A stretch of DNA of 64,000 nucleotides from Trichoplusia ni (lineage: Eukaryota; Arthropoda; Insecta; Lepidoptera; Noctuidae), in the NCBI RefSeq assembly GCF_003590095.1, contig NC_039481.1, positions 12,245,895 through 12,309,894 of the forward strand, read 5' to 3'. This document shows positions 36,780-48,500 of this stretch, one piece after another; the stretch's first letter is position 1, and each line of letters begins with the position of its first letter. The notes below the pieces were generated by a model, which saw nothing but the letters and a program-made list of their open reading frames with translations, ran no database searches and was not told the DNA's origin. The position numbers were made by a program, and so were the translations under genes.

Positions 36780-38823
36780 TCAATCTATCGTCAAATCAAT
36801 CATCTCATCTATAACCATATTTTTAGACTCATCATCCAGAGTTCTTTTTTTTTCTATCAGTTTGGAAGAAGTTTCTTTCTCTTTTGTCTCTTCATCTCTT
36901 GCTTTCGGTATCTTATCTTTCGATGTTGATGTCTCCGGGTCTTTTTGTCTTGGAGTCTGTATCACAGTTTTCTTCGCACCTAGATTTAGTGGTTCCTTAG
37001 GTTCAGAAGCTGGTGATATCGATACTTTGCCCGCTTCGGTTTTTCTTCGCTTCTCTTTTGGAGTGTTTGTGTTAGGTACTAAAGTATTTAGATGATTTTT
37101 CTGAAATAGAAAATATAATTTTAAACACCTACAAGATCATGCGAAGTGGAAGTATTTGATGCAGTCTTCGAAATTTTGATTTTGTTCAAATATGGAAGAG
37201 ACTACGCAAAAACTCTCGTTGTTAAAATGCTTTAGGAAGCTCCGCAACACAAAAACCGGCGCTCACATATTATTCTTGTCAGATGAAATTACACTAATAA
37301 TAATACAAAATAAGTTTAATAACCAACTATCTACAAAAGGTGATCGAAAACAATACTCCCGAACGAACTGCATCGACAATAACACGTGATCCGCGTGCAA
37401 TGATCCACAAATCGTGACAACCTCCCGATTAGCCCATCAAACTGGGTGCTGTAATTTGGAGTCAATTAACCATATCATTTCGAAGCGAAAACAGCAATTG
37501 CATAAATAAACAGCTCAATCACACAGCTATTTAAAGATTCAACATCGAATTTAAATTTAAAATCGTTGTTAATATAACTGGATACCGATTCGTGGTTTTG
37601 TGTTCGCAACTGGCGACTTTAAAAAGTGATTTATACGCGCGAGGTTTTAAATAATGAGGTGTCGATTCGGTAATTATTTAGTTATGCAGGCTTGTCTTTT
37701 TGTATGTTTAACAGTTTAAAAAGCTTTAGGCAGTCAATGCACGTTTATTGATATGTATGTTATGACATCTCTCTTACGTGTAAATGGAAAAAGATAAACT
37801 ATTATTATTTCAGCATAACTATCTAAAAATAAAAAGATCGGACAGCACCAAAGAAATAAAGTTTAAGTTTCTCATCTCTCTTCAAGAGATATGTACTCCA
37901 CCATATCAACATAAACAATTTGAATATCTCTAAAGTAAAACATGAATCACTTTTTCCTAAACTAGTAAGCGTTTCAGGTTAGTTTTTTTTTTAAATTTAT
38001 GAATCTATGTATCAATACTACATAATTCATAGAAAAACTCGAGTTTCAAACTGCTGCTCACGTTAATCTCGAGAAATCTTCCAATCACAACTTTTGATAG
38101 AAAGACCAAGTAAGTCATGATTTCTTTTTCTTGGGCACATATTCAAAAACAGAAGTGATAAAACACCTACCAAAGATGGACTCCTTCTAACCAGGAGTTT
38201 GACATCATCCGAGTTGATCGTTGATCGCTTGGCGTGCCTGCAAACAGTGGGAAATATTAACCGAAGTATAGAGTACTTGTAAATTGACAAAACCATCAAT
38301 GAATCTGCATCACGACAAGTCACAAATAGCCGAAACCGAAAAGTAAAATCACGTCAACATCTATCACATGGGTACCTACATCTTACTGCAAAAAAATGGT
38401 GATTTGAAATTTAAAATATGGAAACTGAAAATACATTAAATAAAATTATAGTGTATGAATATTTTAGTAGGTATAATAAATAATACTTTTATTCAAAGAA
38501 GGCAAAAATATTACCCACAACGTTCTTCCAAAACTATGGCCAAAAGCTTGGCATAATAGGAAAAATGGTTAATACATAATGGGAACATTATGTAGATACA
38601 AATTTTGTCCCGCAGTAGAGGAGAGAGAGAGGCTGTAAAACCTAAAGTTATCATAGAATACCTACTTGGCAAAAGCTTCCAAATCTGTACCATAAACAGA
38701 TAGCTTCTTATAAAGCAGCTCTGCTACAATTTCCATAGCAGGCTTTGTTATTTCAAGCCCAAGGAAATGACAAGTTTCCGTACAAATTGCCTGAACATCA
38801 CGATGCAGAGTGGCGCGAATTTT
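36780..38823 (-). CDS. CENPS: CENP-S/MHF1-like histone-fold protein (5' partial)
   Basis: Three exons in phase on the minus strand: 38,666-38,823, 38,171-38,237 and 36,780-37,100 (stop TGA at 36,782-36,780), each with proper acceptors and donors, giving 181 residues. The first two encode the histone fold, starting KIRATLHRDVQAIC, then ITKPAMEIVAELLYKKL, then the family signature FAKHAKRSTINSDDVKLLVRR. That signature is how I recognise CENP-S (MHF1), which pairs with CENP-X in the CENP-T-W-S-X complex and in the FANCM-MHF DNA remodeller. The last exon is a 106-residue lysine/glutamate-rich, presumably disordered tail ending DEMIDLTID, a consensus SUMO-interacting motif. The short first exon (start Met and roughly 10-20 residues) was not found; it should lie beyond 38,823 and end in phase 0. 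Confidence 0.88.
37101..38170 (-). other. CENP-S intron before the last exon
   Basis: Bounded by TTG|GTAGGT and ..TTTCTATTTCAG|AAAAATC. A GC-richer segment at 37,385-37,520 ('CCCATCAAACTGGGTGCTG') may be regulatory. Small plus-strand frames inside are not credible genes. Confidence 0.6.
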
Positions 38824-38930
38824 CTAAAAACAAACACTTAAGATAACGCCATCTGTGATATGCTTTAGGTACTAGGTGTTCTTGAAACAGTGTTCAAAGC
38901 TTGGCATTATATACAATTAAAGGCCATAAA

Positions 38931-38945
38931 TAGATGGCGCTAGTG
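38931..38945 (+). promoter_or_regulatory. CTCF-like site TAGATGGCGCTAGTG
   Basis: Contains the AGATGGCGCTA core of the insect CTCF-type motif, just upstream of the CENP-S exons. Related words are at 39,169, 42,195, 48,112 and 48,354. Binding is inferred from sequence only. Confidence 0.35.
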
Positions 38946-40198
38946 ATGTCGTTGTACTTTATTTAGTGAAAAAAGAAAGAAGCTAGCACACATCCAAATA
39001 ATAATAAAACCAAAACTTATGTATAAATCGATTTAAAAACTCACTTGTGTCGATGCATGGGGGTGACAGTACAGTACTTTGAGGACAAGAAAATAAAATG
39101 TATGGAAAGTGGTGCCATCTATGCCACAGGGCAAGTCAACTAAGGCATAATATTCCCTTAAATATTACTAGATGCCGCTACAGTAACTGCTTTCTTCAAA
39201 ATGTTATTCTTTTAATAATTTAATAAATATTATTTAATAAAAAGTAAACTAAAAAAAATTAAAAAAAAACTGAATCGCCTTTTCGGTCTTCAATTAATCT
39301 TATACGCAATTTTTATTTTGCTAATGACATGACAGCACTGATATGTTTTGAAAACTTTTCACTCAACGTTCGTTTCTTGTGCCGTGAGTTTACCAAGTTT
39401 TATTTTCGACTTATTTGCCTATTATTGACCATCGCGTGTTTTCTGGACCTCGAAACTGCTTCCTACGTATTTACTTGGCTTCTCGTGAACGGATACCGAC
39501 GAATATATTTATTTCTCTTGACCCTGGCATCGTTTAATGGACTACGACGTGTGTTTACATTACTTGATTTAAAAATTTGGCTGCGTTTTTTACGGATTAC
39601 GATGGCGAGATTACCGAAATACTCTCGCACTCATTGCTATTTTGGATGTGAAGAAGGAGGTAAGATGATTATTGATGATAGAATAAGTGATCTTATTGTA
39701 GGAACGATCCGATCGAAGTTTGTACTATTATATATCACTATATTTTTAAAACATAAATTTCACAACCTGCAATTAACTCATTCTTTCTAATTTCAGGTAC
39801 ATTACATCATTTTCCTAAGCCAGACTGTTATAATGAAAGGTTTGAGATCTGGAAACAAGTTTTAGACGATGATATTATAATGAAAGGAGATACATACATT
39901 TACAACCAAATAAGACTATAAACATTTTGAGAAATACTACATAGGTAAAGGAACGGTATTAACGAGAAATGCAGTGCCAACCTTTTACACCAGCCTTATC
40001 CCATCAGGTAAATAAATATATTTGCATATTATAACATCCAATTTACATGTAAACAAATATGCAATTAACATTTTGGCAGATGTCTATTAAATGTATGAAA
40101 TAACTGTGAAATCTGCCCCTAAGATGAACCACAGACCAACAAGTGCTGTTTCAATTTTATTTTCTGTCACCTAATCATCGCAAATGAAGTGCATTAAC

Positions 40199-40430
40199 TG
40201 TCCTGTTGGTCTAGTGGCTAGTGTCTTTTAGTGCTATGCCAGAGGTTTTTGGTTTGATTCCCAATCAGGAGAAATATTTGTGTGATGAGCATCATCATTT
40301 TGTTCTGTGTCTGGGTATAAATTATTTCTATATTTAGAAAGTATGTTTATCAGCTGTCTAGTATCCATAACACAAGTTCTGCTTAGCTTGGGACGAGACA
40401 ACATTGTTTGATAGTTGTGAAATGTTATAA
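40199..40430 (+). repeat. tRNA-like SINE inside the THAP pseudogene
   Basis: 'GTTGGTCTAGTGGCTAGTGT', B-box-like 'GGTTTGATTCCCAATCAGG', body 'GTGTGATGAGCATCATCATTTTGTTCTG' and 3' part 'CCATAACACAAGTTCTGCTTAGCTTGGGAC'. The most complete SINE copy in the window. It sits in the intron between pseudogene blocks 2 and 3. Confidence 0.75.
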
Positions 40431-40734
40431 TTATGTTAAAATACTTCTAAGTAGTCTTTTGTAGAATTGCACAATTATATTAATAGGTTTTAAAGTATGT
40501 GCTTAGTCTTTTCTAACAAGATTATTGCTACTTTCTAGATACCACCAGCTCATCTGCAGTTGCAGAAGTATCAGTTGAACCAGTCGCTTCAGTTTCAATG
40601 TTGGAAGATAAGGAAAAGGACAGGGAGCAAACATTTGTAGAAGGTATGTTGCAACTCATAATGAAAATCAGTTAAATGTTTTGATTATAAGTATTTTTTA
40701 TCCATATAAATCATACATATATACTTTTTCTTGT

Positions 40735-40795
40735 GAATACATATATATACATATATATATATTTTGAAATTGATTATATATATATTTTGCATAGG
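40735..40795. repeat. AT/TA-rich microsatellite
   Basis: Runs of (TA)n interrupted by TACA, e.g. 'ACATATATATACATATATAT', followed by a second ATATATATAT block. Lies in the intron before block 4 of the THAP pseudogene. Confidence 0.7.
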
Positions 40796-41232
40796 AACAT
40801 AAATAACCACAAACATTAATGATGTATAATTATATATATTTTTTTGTTTCAGAATGCAACATATTACTAGCTGAGTGTGAAGAAACTGTAGATTTATTGC
40901 TGATTTTTGATAAATTATTTGATTCATTTAATGGCCACTCACACCGTGATACAGCAAAAATACTCAAGGGATGTCTTAAAAACAAATCACCACATTTCCC
41001 GTTCCGGGCAGAAATTAAACCTGTTTTTAAATCAAGAGGAATTTGAAAAAATTGTAAAAAGTCAAGATGGGTCTCAAACAGTTAAATATGATGATTTATA
41101 AAATCTGATGATTTAGATTCTGATTTTGCAGTTGATTCCTTAATTTCAACAATGAGTCAAATTATTTTTAGTAATTTGATTTTGCATTCGGAAGCAAAGA
41201 AATATGTACCCTGGATATATAATAAAAAAAAC

Positions 41233-44202
41233 TAAATCTAATATATTTAAAAATTGTAATTGTATTGTTGATTTACTTCAACAAGAAATTGAACCTAATG
41301 CATTTAATTGATGCATGATTGATTATACAAAAAAATCACATGTGATTCATTTATTAAATTACTTAATGAAATATATTTTATGATTGAGACTTCGCCCGAA
41401 ATAATAAACTTAAAAAAATAATAATTGTGTTTTTTATAAATTGCAGATGTGATTTTTCAATTATTCAATGCGATGAACATAAATTGATTTTAACTAATTA
41501 TATAATTAATTTGTTCATCAACTTAATTGTAAATAGTTGGTGTACGGGTGTAAATAGAATTTTAACAGGAAAAATTGCTGATTTTGATAATAACGATACT
41601 TAAATTACAAGCATACAATTTCTATAAAATTCATAAAAAAAGGAAATAATGTGAATGATATTTAAAACCTTATTGTTAATTAAATGATTTGATTGATTTA
41701 AATCATGTGATTTTTGATGGGTGGCCATTTCCAACCATCTACTTTATTTACATCGATAAATAAAATAGAAGGTTCTCAATTATACCCTAAAAATTTAAAA
41801 ATGGTTTCTATTAATGTGAATTAATTGGTGATTGTAATATACCATAAGTGTATTATGAATGTTAGCCAATGAAATTAAACCATATTACGATTTTATTAGA
41901 GAATAATTTTTCTACAGAAAATCATATTACTTAGTAAATTATAATAGTAAAAATGTGTCAAAGTAAAAGTGGTTTAATTTCAATACGTTGTAGACGTTAA
42001 TTAATAAATTGTATAAATTATCCGTATTTATAAATAAAGAAAAATCTTTATATTTTTGTTGTATTCTTTTTTCTCTTTAGTACATTTTATACACGGCAAA
42101 AATGCTGTACTATGCGTAACTACCTATAGCAACCTATAGATATTATGTAGATGAGTGCATACATACATATAGCTATAGATCGCTTCACAGACGCTAGCGC
42201 CATCTAGTTTACAGGGCAAGTAGTGAAAAAAAGAACTGATCTGTCAGTGTCTCATCTATACCAGTATTATATGTATTATCTATGTGTCGATGTTAAGGAT
42301 TCAAATGATGTCATCTTTTACGTGTTTTATTAAGTTAAAGAAGTTTAAACAAATATTACTATTATTCTTGATTTCAAACAATTTAAAAGATGAAAACCCA
42401 GAAGAGCTATGTATAGTAGACGTATTACACAGTACAGTATAATTAAAGTAATAAAGTTTTCTTCGGTAATGCAAATTCACATCCACTGGACTTCTTGAAG
42501 TAAACTGTTTGTTTACAAGTTATGATAGATGACAGTTGACATAACCTCTTCGGTTTAGTTTTTTAGTGAACTGTCATCGTTGAATAGGCAAAGATTTTTA
42601 TTATGCAGCCAACAAATTCACAAAAGGCATTTTGAGTTTTTTTTTTGTAAAAAATCTACACATTTAAATGAAGCTACTCCTCTTTTGCTAACTACATAAA
42701 TGATTAGTTAGAAATTAACTATCAGTACATTGTTCCACTTGACTTGAGCGTATAATTTTCTAGCAAGTATTTTATATTGTTTTATAGCTAAGCTCTACAA
42801 AGTTTTTTTGAAACAAGCGCTCACTACTCAATACCTTTTTTGGTAGGAAATTTTAATACTATAGTGGATACTGAAGCAGTCTCATGGACACGACTGCCAA
42901 ATTTATGTTTTAAATAGGTGAAAGGCAACATGTGATTTAAGTCTGTCTTGTCACAAATGAAAATTGCGGATTTGCCACTGAGTTGTATATTTATTTTTTC
43001 TACATATTTTATGAATTTACTACCGCGCGCGGTATACAAAGCTGAACAACGATTTAAGTAGTTGGTGAAGATTACTTACGGTCGAAGGGTTGGCTGTTTA
43101 AAAAATATATTTTTTCAGGTAAAATAAAACAAGTATAGATTTTTATATTTATAATGAGCATTCTGTACAACACAAGTTAAACATCCCAGTTTATTTGAAA
43201 AAGTGTTACCATACATCTAGACTGGTCGGATTGCCATATAAGGAACAATTATAGCTTTATCAATATTTTTTGTCAATTATTTTATCTTATTATTTTAATG
43301 CGAAGTTGTCAAATATTAATATCATCAGGTTAAGCCTTAATTTTGACTGGCAAATTTTGTTTGCCCATCATATAAATGATAAGCTGTATAACAATATACC
43401 TTTGCCTATTTAGATGTCTGATATGCAAAAACAAAACTGTTTCGAATTCTAATTTTAAACTAACGTACCGACTGACCTCGACTTTGGTAACCACAAGGCC
43501 CAACAATTTGGCTCCAACGCTTACACCAACGTGTGCAAACATTGGGGCCAACATGTGAAGCTGGCCTATTATGGGACACCTTTTGTCACAGTTTAAAACT
43601 ACTTACAAAGAAACAATACATATTTGTTTATAAATTACTTCATTGATGTATTATGATTGTTATTTATTGTAAGGCATGCACAACTTTTGACTTATGTTAC
43701 GTAAATGCGTACGACATTTCGAAAGTAAGAAGGTTATAAAAAAACTCAATACAAACGTATCATCCCTTACATAGAATTTTCTTCCAACAATAACAAATTA
43801 TTTTCGAGTATCCGAAGAATGAAAAAATGTAGTCAAGTACATGAATTTTGAAAACTATTTTTCCTTTTTACAGTGCTAGTTTAGTCATGGTCAACATGGT
43901 TCAATAGCGTATTTCTATGAGAACTTCCCACTTCTCCCACTTTGTTTCAAAATATAATTTACAAAATTAAATATGCATACTTTACGATCCAAGTGGTCTA
44001 AATATAATAAATACGTTTTTTACTACGATATAGTAGCATAGGAGTTAATTTGCAGTACAAAAATAAAGGATAAACTTACTATTTGAATCCTTGTCATTTC
44101 TATCTTTAATATTGCCGGGAATAAATGTATAAAACCAATAAAAAAAATAAACATCAGAGAAGCTGAATAAATACATTCTTCAGATACTCAAAACACTTAA
44201 CA
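41233..44202. other. Non-coding between the THAP pseudogene and DRG1
   Basis: AT-rich up to about 42,060, possibly the decayed remainder of the transposase region. A CTCF-like word CTAGATGGCGCTA (reverse of 42,195-42,207) lies at 42.2 kb, and 43,021-43,030 holds the palindrome ACCGCGCGCGGT. No gene supported. Confidence 0.45.
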
Positions 44203-44208
44203 TTTATT
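44203..44208 (-). terminator. DRG1 poly(A) signal AATAAA
   Basis: AATAAA on the minus strand, 47 bases past the DRG1 stop codon, the expected distance for a short 3' UTR. Confidence 0.6.
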
Positions 44209-44255
44209 ATTCACTTTCGTTCGCAAAAATATATATTTGTGTATTACACTGGTAT

Positions 44256-47200
44256 TTATACTTTTTTAACGATTTGGACTACGTCCTCGTCGTTTAGAAC
44301 GTGGTCAATGCCCACTTTCTGCGGCTGATGCTTCACGGATGAACCCCATACGAGAGCACTGAAAAAAAAAGATAGTTTTAATGTAGGTATATTGTAGAAG
44401 TATGAATCTCCCATTTTATATGGCGAAGCGAGCAGATTTGTAACGTGTGGTGATTGACTATAGTACATGTATGTATGAAAGCTGTAGTATTTTTTGTTTC
44501 TAACAGTGAACAGTGTGTCGCGACCCTTAGGATAGACACGTACATACAATAGGGATGCTTATAGGGTATAAAAGATTTGCACAGTTTGTCTTTGGACGGG
44601 AATATAATTGAATTATCGAAGATAAATCGAAGGCCGAGCTCTTACTCGTATGTCAACATCCTATTTTATCTTTTAAGGCTTTATATTTTGTATTATTAGT
44701 TCTCTTTTAACGATACTACTGGGCAAAGGCCTTGCCCAGGCCCCCATACATTTATATAAACAAAATCATATCAATGTACACTCTTGCTAGTGTAATTCAA
44801 TGGATTTTATCCTCTTTGCAAATCTAATCGCATACCAAAAGCAGTACAGAACAATACCATAACTCCACTTACTTTTTAAATTCCTTGACAATAGACCTAT
44901 GGAGTTTATTACAGAAGTCCTCGACACTGGTGCGGTCAGCGTGCAGTACGACGGGCGCGTTGTAATCAGGCAGCTGACCCTTTGGCTTCGTGTATATCCT
45001 GATCAGTTTGAGGTACTCCCACATTTTCTCGAGGAGGTCGTCGAAGTTCCATTTGTGATGTGCCGATATTGGCACACAGTGGGGTATCTTGTAAATTACG
45101 TCGAGTTCTTCTATGCTGATTTGATCTGTGGACGGAATAGGTCAAGTAATTGATATTAATAATTATAGAGAAAGCAAGTAAGGTGATAAAATCTAAAATT
45201 TCCCATAAATTCATGTAGAATGCTGGTTAACATCGTTACAGCTAGTTAACAATGTGTGTGATGTCACTTAACATAAAGTTGGCCATTAAACGAAAAAACA
45301 TAAAATTGAGTAATGAAAGCATTATTGATAAGAAAATATTAGTCGTATTCTTCACACTCAACTACTACGTTCAATTTTTAAGAATTAAGATCGAAGACTA
45401 ACAATAAAAAAATTAACATTCGTAACACTACATAGTCATTCTAAGGATAGTTTAGAGATAGCGAGACTCGGAAAATGTTTCGATATTAAAAACCTGTAAT
45501 ACTGGTATACGTCAAGTACGTAGTTGCAGCGGTACGCAGGTACATTGCTTTCTGATTCAGCAGACAATTATTGACTGTGTGGATGGATATTGACTGATTG
45601 GTGCACACGACGCCAAGCCCACTACCAACATGTCACGTTTGATCCCCGCATAGGACAAGCATTTGTATTATCTTTGAGTGCATGTTCTGAGTTTAAGTGT
45701 CTAGCGCATATTAATTGAATGTTTCTGTACCAAGAAACGAAGCTTAATTTCCTTTGAAATTGATCATTTAAAATATTTATAAAATTCTTACCAATCTTAT
45801 TAAGCAGATAGATGCACGGCATATACACTCTGTTGCCCTCAATCACGTCGATCAGATCGTCGCTGTTAGCATCGTACCGGAGTGTGATGTCAGCATTGTG
45901 AATCTTGTACTCCGATAGAATTGTCTTCACTGTTTCAGTGTCTAACTCGCTTTGTGGGCACTGGAAGGAGAATTGTATATTTTATTATTATAAAACATTT
46001 GCAGACAATGCTTGATTGAATGTAGTGTTACAGTCGTAAACCGCGGAACAAGGCTAAGTAGTAAGAAGGGAAATTGACAACATAAAACAGATTTGTTTTC
46101 TCACAGCTAACACCTAAACACACCCATTTAGCCTTAAGCTAAGCAAAGCTTGTAGACTGAGTGTTAGACAACTGATACTCAATACTCAATCATTTATTGC
46201 ATTCCATATGTTACAGAGATGGTAGAAAATAAATAGCAGTTAGAGTTCAATATGGACCCTGATAAACATATCTAAATGCATACAAAATATAAATAAGGGA
46301 CTTCAACCACAATAACCATACAGTTAGATATCCATTAAGAAGTTAATATTATTGTACAATTATTTTAATAACATTATATATATATTATTATATAAGTAAA
46401 TAAAACGCATTTTCGCTTGGCAGCAATTAAAAACTTACAGTAGTATTCAAATTAATTCCACCCTTATCTTTTTTCCTAAAATGTATGTTTGGTGGTTGCT
46501 TGTTCAATCTTAAACCGAAGCCTTCCAATTCATGTTCTATCAGCTTTTTATGCTGTAAGGGCTTTAATACGTCCAGGACTATGAAGATGAGACTGCATGT
46601 CCGGGCTACAGCTATTACTTGACGACCTCTACCTTTGCCATCCTTCGCACCTTCAATAATACCAGGAAGATCGAGGAGCTGAAATCAAAAGAGAGTATGT
46701 GATTTAGTATTACATAATATATTTAATTATGGTTGTATAAAAGTTATTAATGGTTGAAGACATAGTATCAAATCTTACAGACTTTGCCTGTCTATGCTTT
46801 CCTTGACACCTTTTTTGTTTTTTTTAAATAACTATAAGGGTATAATTTCAACTACATAGACCTATATTGTCCATGATAGGGAAACAATGGCTTTTTCTTT
46901 CTTAAACTTTAGAATGGAATTATTTTTGATTTTGGTAAATATTTACGACAAGAAAATTTGCCATATCATGTGGTTTTTAACTTATTTCATAAATAAATGT
47001 GAAATTAAGATTTAAAAATTAAAACAGTTAATTTGCTTTACCTGAATCTTAGCTCCTTTATATTTAATACACCCCGGCACTGTTGTGAGCGTGGTGAACT
47101 CATACGCTGCTACCTCCGAGTACACTCCAGCCAGATTAGACAGTAGCGTGGACTTCCCCACCGATGGAAACCCTACAAACCCAATACGAGCATCTCCGGT

Positions 47201-47902
47201 TTTGGCAACGTCGAAACCTGAAGTGTTGACACTATGATTAATCACAGTACTTCTAGGTGATTATGTAGTGATTATATTGCGTTTTCAAGTATCATTATTG
47301 ACGGTTATTGTGATATCAACTGTATCTCAATATTTTATACAATTAAATCATTTTATTCAAACTATAAACAACACTGAATTTATTTTTTAGGACAGAATGC
47401 CATGATTCCAGTACTTCTGTAGGTTAACACAGTAACAAAATTATGTTCTGTTATATTTATTATTTTTAGTATATTTAACAATCAATTTCATTATTACATT
47501 AAATAATTATTTCAGATTTTGGGAGCATATCATGTCATCATAAAATAATGATTCTAACAAGTGTTTACCTTCGCCGGTCGCACCGCCGCCTCCTTTAGGA
47601 GTGATCAACTCACGTCTCAACTTAGCTAATCTAGCTTTTAGTATACCTAAATGGAGAGCTGTGGCCTTATTTTTTTGCGTTCGAGCCATCTGTAATGTCG
47701 AGGAAAGGTTATAATGTAAAACTTTAAAAATAAAAGAAAGTATTAGTAAATATTGCATTTTTCTCTCAATTTAGTGTAGATGGAAGATTAAATATTTATA
47801 CAAATATAATGTTTTGTTTAAATTGTCTCATTATTCATTATCATAACCTCTTGTACAAACCTCCGACTCTATAGCGGCAATTTTCTCCAATATTGTACTC
47901 AT
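44256..47902 (-). CDS. DRG1: DRG1, developmentally regulated GTP-binding protein 1
   Basis: Complete gene in seven exons: 47,861-47,902; 47,569-47,689; 47,042-47,217; 46,439-46,678; 45,792-45,960; 44,873-45,125; 44,256-44,358. All have GT..AG borders and consistent phase; together they make 1,104 bases, 367 residues plus stop, the same length as animal DRG1. It starts MSTILEKIAAIESEMARTQ with a helical, basic N-terminal region. G1 is GFPSVGKST (70-78), G3 DLPG (116-119), G4 NKID (247-250, the Asp codon split by the fifth intron) and G5 SAHHKW (270-275). The C-terminal TGS domain (about 290-366) ends VVQIVKKV. DRG1 is a potassium-stimulated cytoplasmic GTPase that binds DFRP1/ZC3H15 and ribosomes and helps translation. 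Orthologue of Drosophila 128up. The start ATG is followed at codon 15 by a second Met at the exon 2 boundary; the first matches the family N terminus. Confidence 0.97.
44700..44765. repeat. Short LINE-derived fragment in DRG1 intron 6
   Basis: 'CTACTGGGCAAAGGCCTTGCCCAGGCCCCC' resembles a motif common in lepidopteran LINE remnants. It also forms a short self-complementary stretch (GGGCAAAGGCCTTGCCC). Confidence 0.35.
45590..45740 (+). repeat. tRNA-like SINE in DRG1 intron 5
   Basis: 'CACGACGCCAAGCCCACTACC', B-box-like 'GTTTGATCCCCGC' and 'ATAGGACAAGCATTTGTAT' identify the same SINE class as the antisense copy at 535-695. It is inserted against the direction of DRG1, about 50 bases from exon 5. 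Confidence 0.6.
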
Positions 47903-48500
47903 TTTTGCGGCTTTTCGTTAACCGTCTTTCTTATAACACCAGGAACAACAAATAAGTGATGAGATAAGTTAATTATTTTTACAGTTAATATAAAAATAGC
48001 TGGAAAGCGTGTCAATCTCGGTTCGTGTACAATTTTCCAGAACTTGAAATTGACAGTTCCCGTCCAACTTTGCCGATGACTTTGACATAAGACCGCGCTC
48101 AAACTTTTCGTAAGCGCCATCTAGTTAAAAAAGCTAAAGTAATAGCGGTTGTGTTATATTTATATTACCTTTTTTAACTTATCATACGTCTAATGATTGA
48201 AGAAAGTTTTCTTAAACTACATTTATCTAAAAATGAATTAATCTGTATGCATTTTTGCCAATTAACGACTATGCGATATTAGTTAGTAGCTCCATCTATG
48301 AATGAAACCTAAATTTACTCAACCCCGTTTCAGTGATAGTTTTAAATCATTGTACTAGATGTCGCTAACCTCAACTAAATAAACGAACCTTATCACGTGG
48401 AAATGCTTTTCCCGCAGGTTTGCGCATCGTTACTATGAAGGAAAGGAACAGTGGAAAATTGTTGGCTGGGTATGTTTCAGACATGCCACAGTACAGTCAG
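47903..48500 (-). promoter_or_regulatory. DRG1 5' flank and probable promoter
   Basis: Upstream of the DRG1 start. CTCF-like words lie at 48,112-48,124 (AAGCGCCATCTAG) and 48,354-48,367 (ACTAGATGTCGCTA). The transcription start is not visible. The region may serve divergent transcription, since 48,480-48,560 is GC-richer and carries a TCAGT initiator-like word. Confidence 0.35.

Larger units (their letters stand above)
39602..41232 (+). pseudogene. THAP-domain / P-element-like transposase pseudogene
   Basis: Exon-like blocks with intact splice sites: 39,602-39,659, 39,797-40,007, 40,539-40,643 and from 40,853. Block 1 begins MARLPKYSRTHCYFGCEEG (first C-x3-C pair). Block 2 gives LHHFPKPDCYNERFEIWKQV, then loses frame at about 39,920; in the shifted frame it continues YKHFEKYYIGKG and AVPTFYTSLIP, the end of a THAP domain. 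The cysteine of the C-x2-H zinc pair is missing at the break. Block 4 has LLIFDKLFDSFNGHSHRDT, resembling the P-element/THAP9 transposase region around LFD.LN, then another shift (about 40,990-41,020) and decayed frames to about 41,232. Frameshifts and a lost zinc ligand indicate a pseudogene, either of a domesticated THAP9-like gene or of a P-type transposon whose ends I cannot see. An assembly error is a less likely explanation. Confidence 0.7.

Noticed and set aside
36754..37095. 113-codon plus-strand open frame
   Set aside because: Antisense shadow of the CENP-S last exon, which explains the lack of stops.
39008..39125. Possible CENP-S first exon (ATGGCACCACTTTCC.. to CAA|GTGAGT, minus strand)
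   Set aside because: Has an ATG and a good donor but ends in phase 2, while the next exon needs phase 0. The peptide is also unlike CENP-S N termini.
39329..39601. 91-codon in-frame extension upstream of the THAP start
   Set aside because: THAP domains are normally N-terminal and the extension is hydrophobic and unlike any leader. It is simply open DNA before the real Met at 39,602.
44899..45153. 84-codon plus-strand open frame
   Set aside because: Antisense shadow of DRG1 exon 6.
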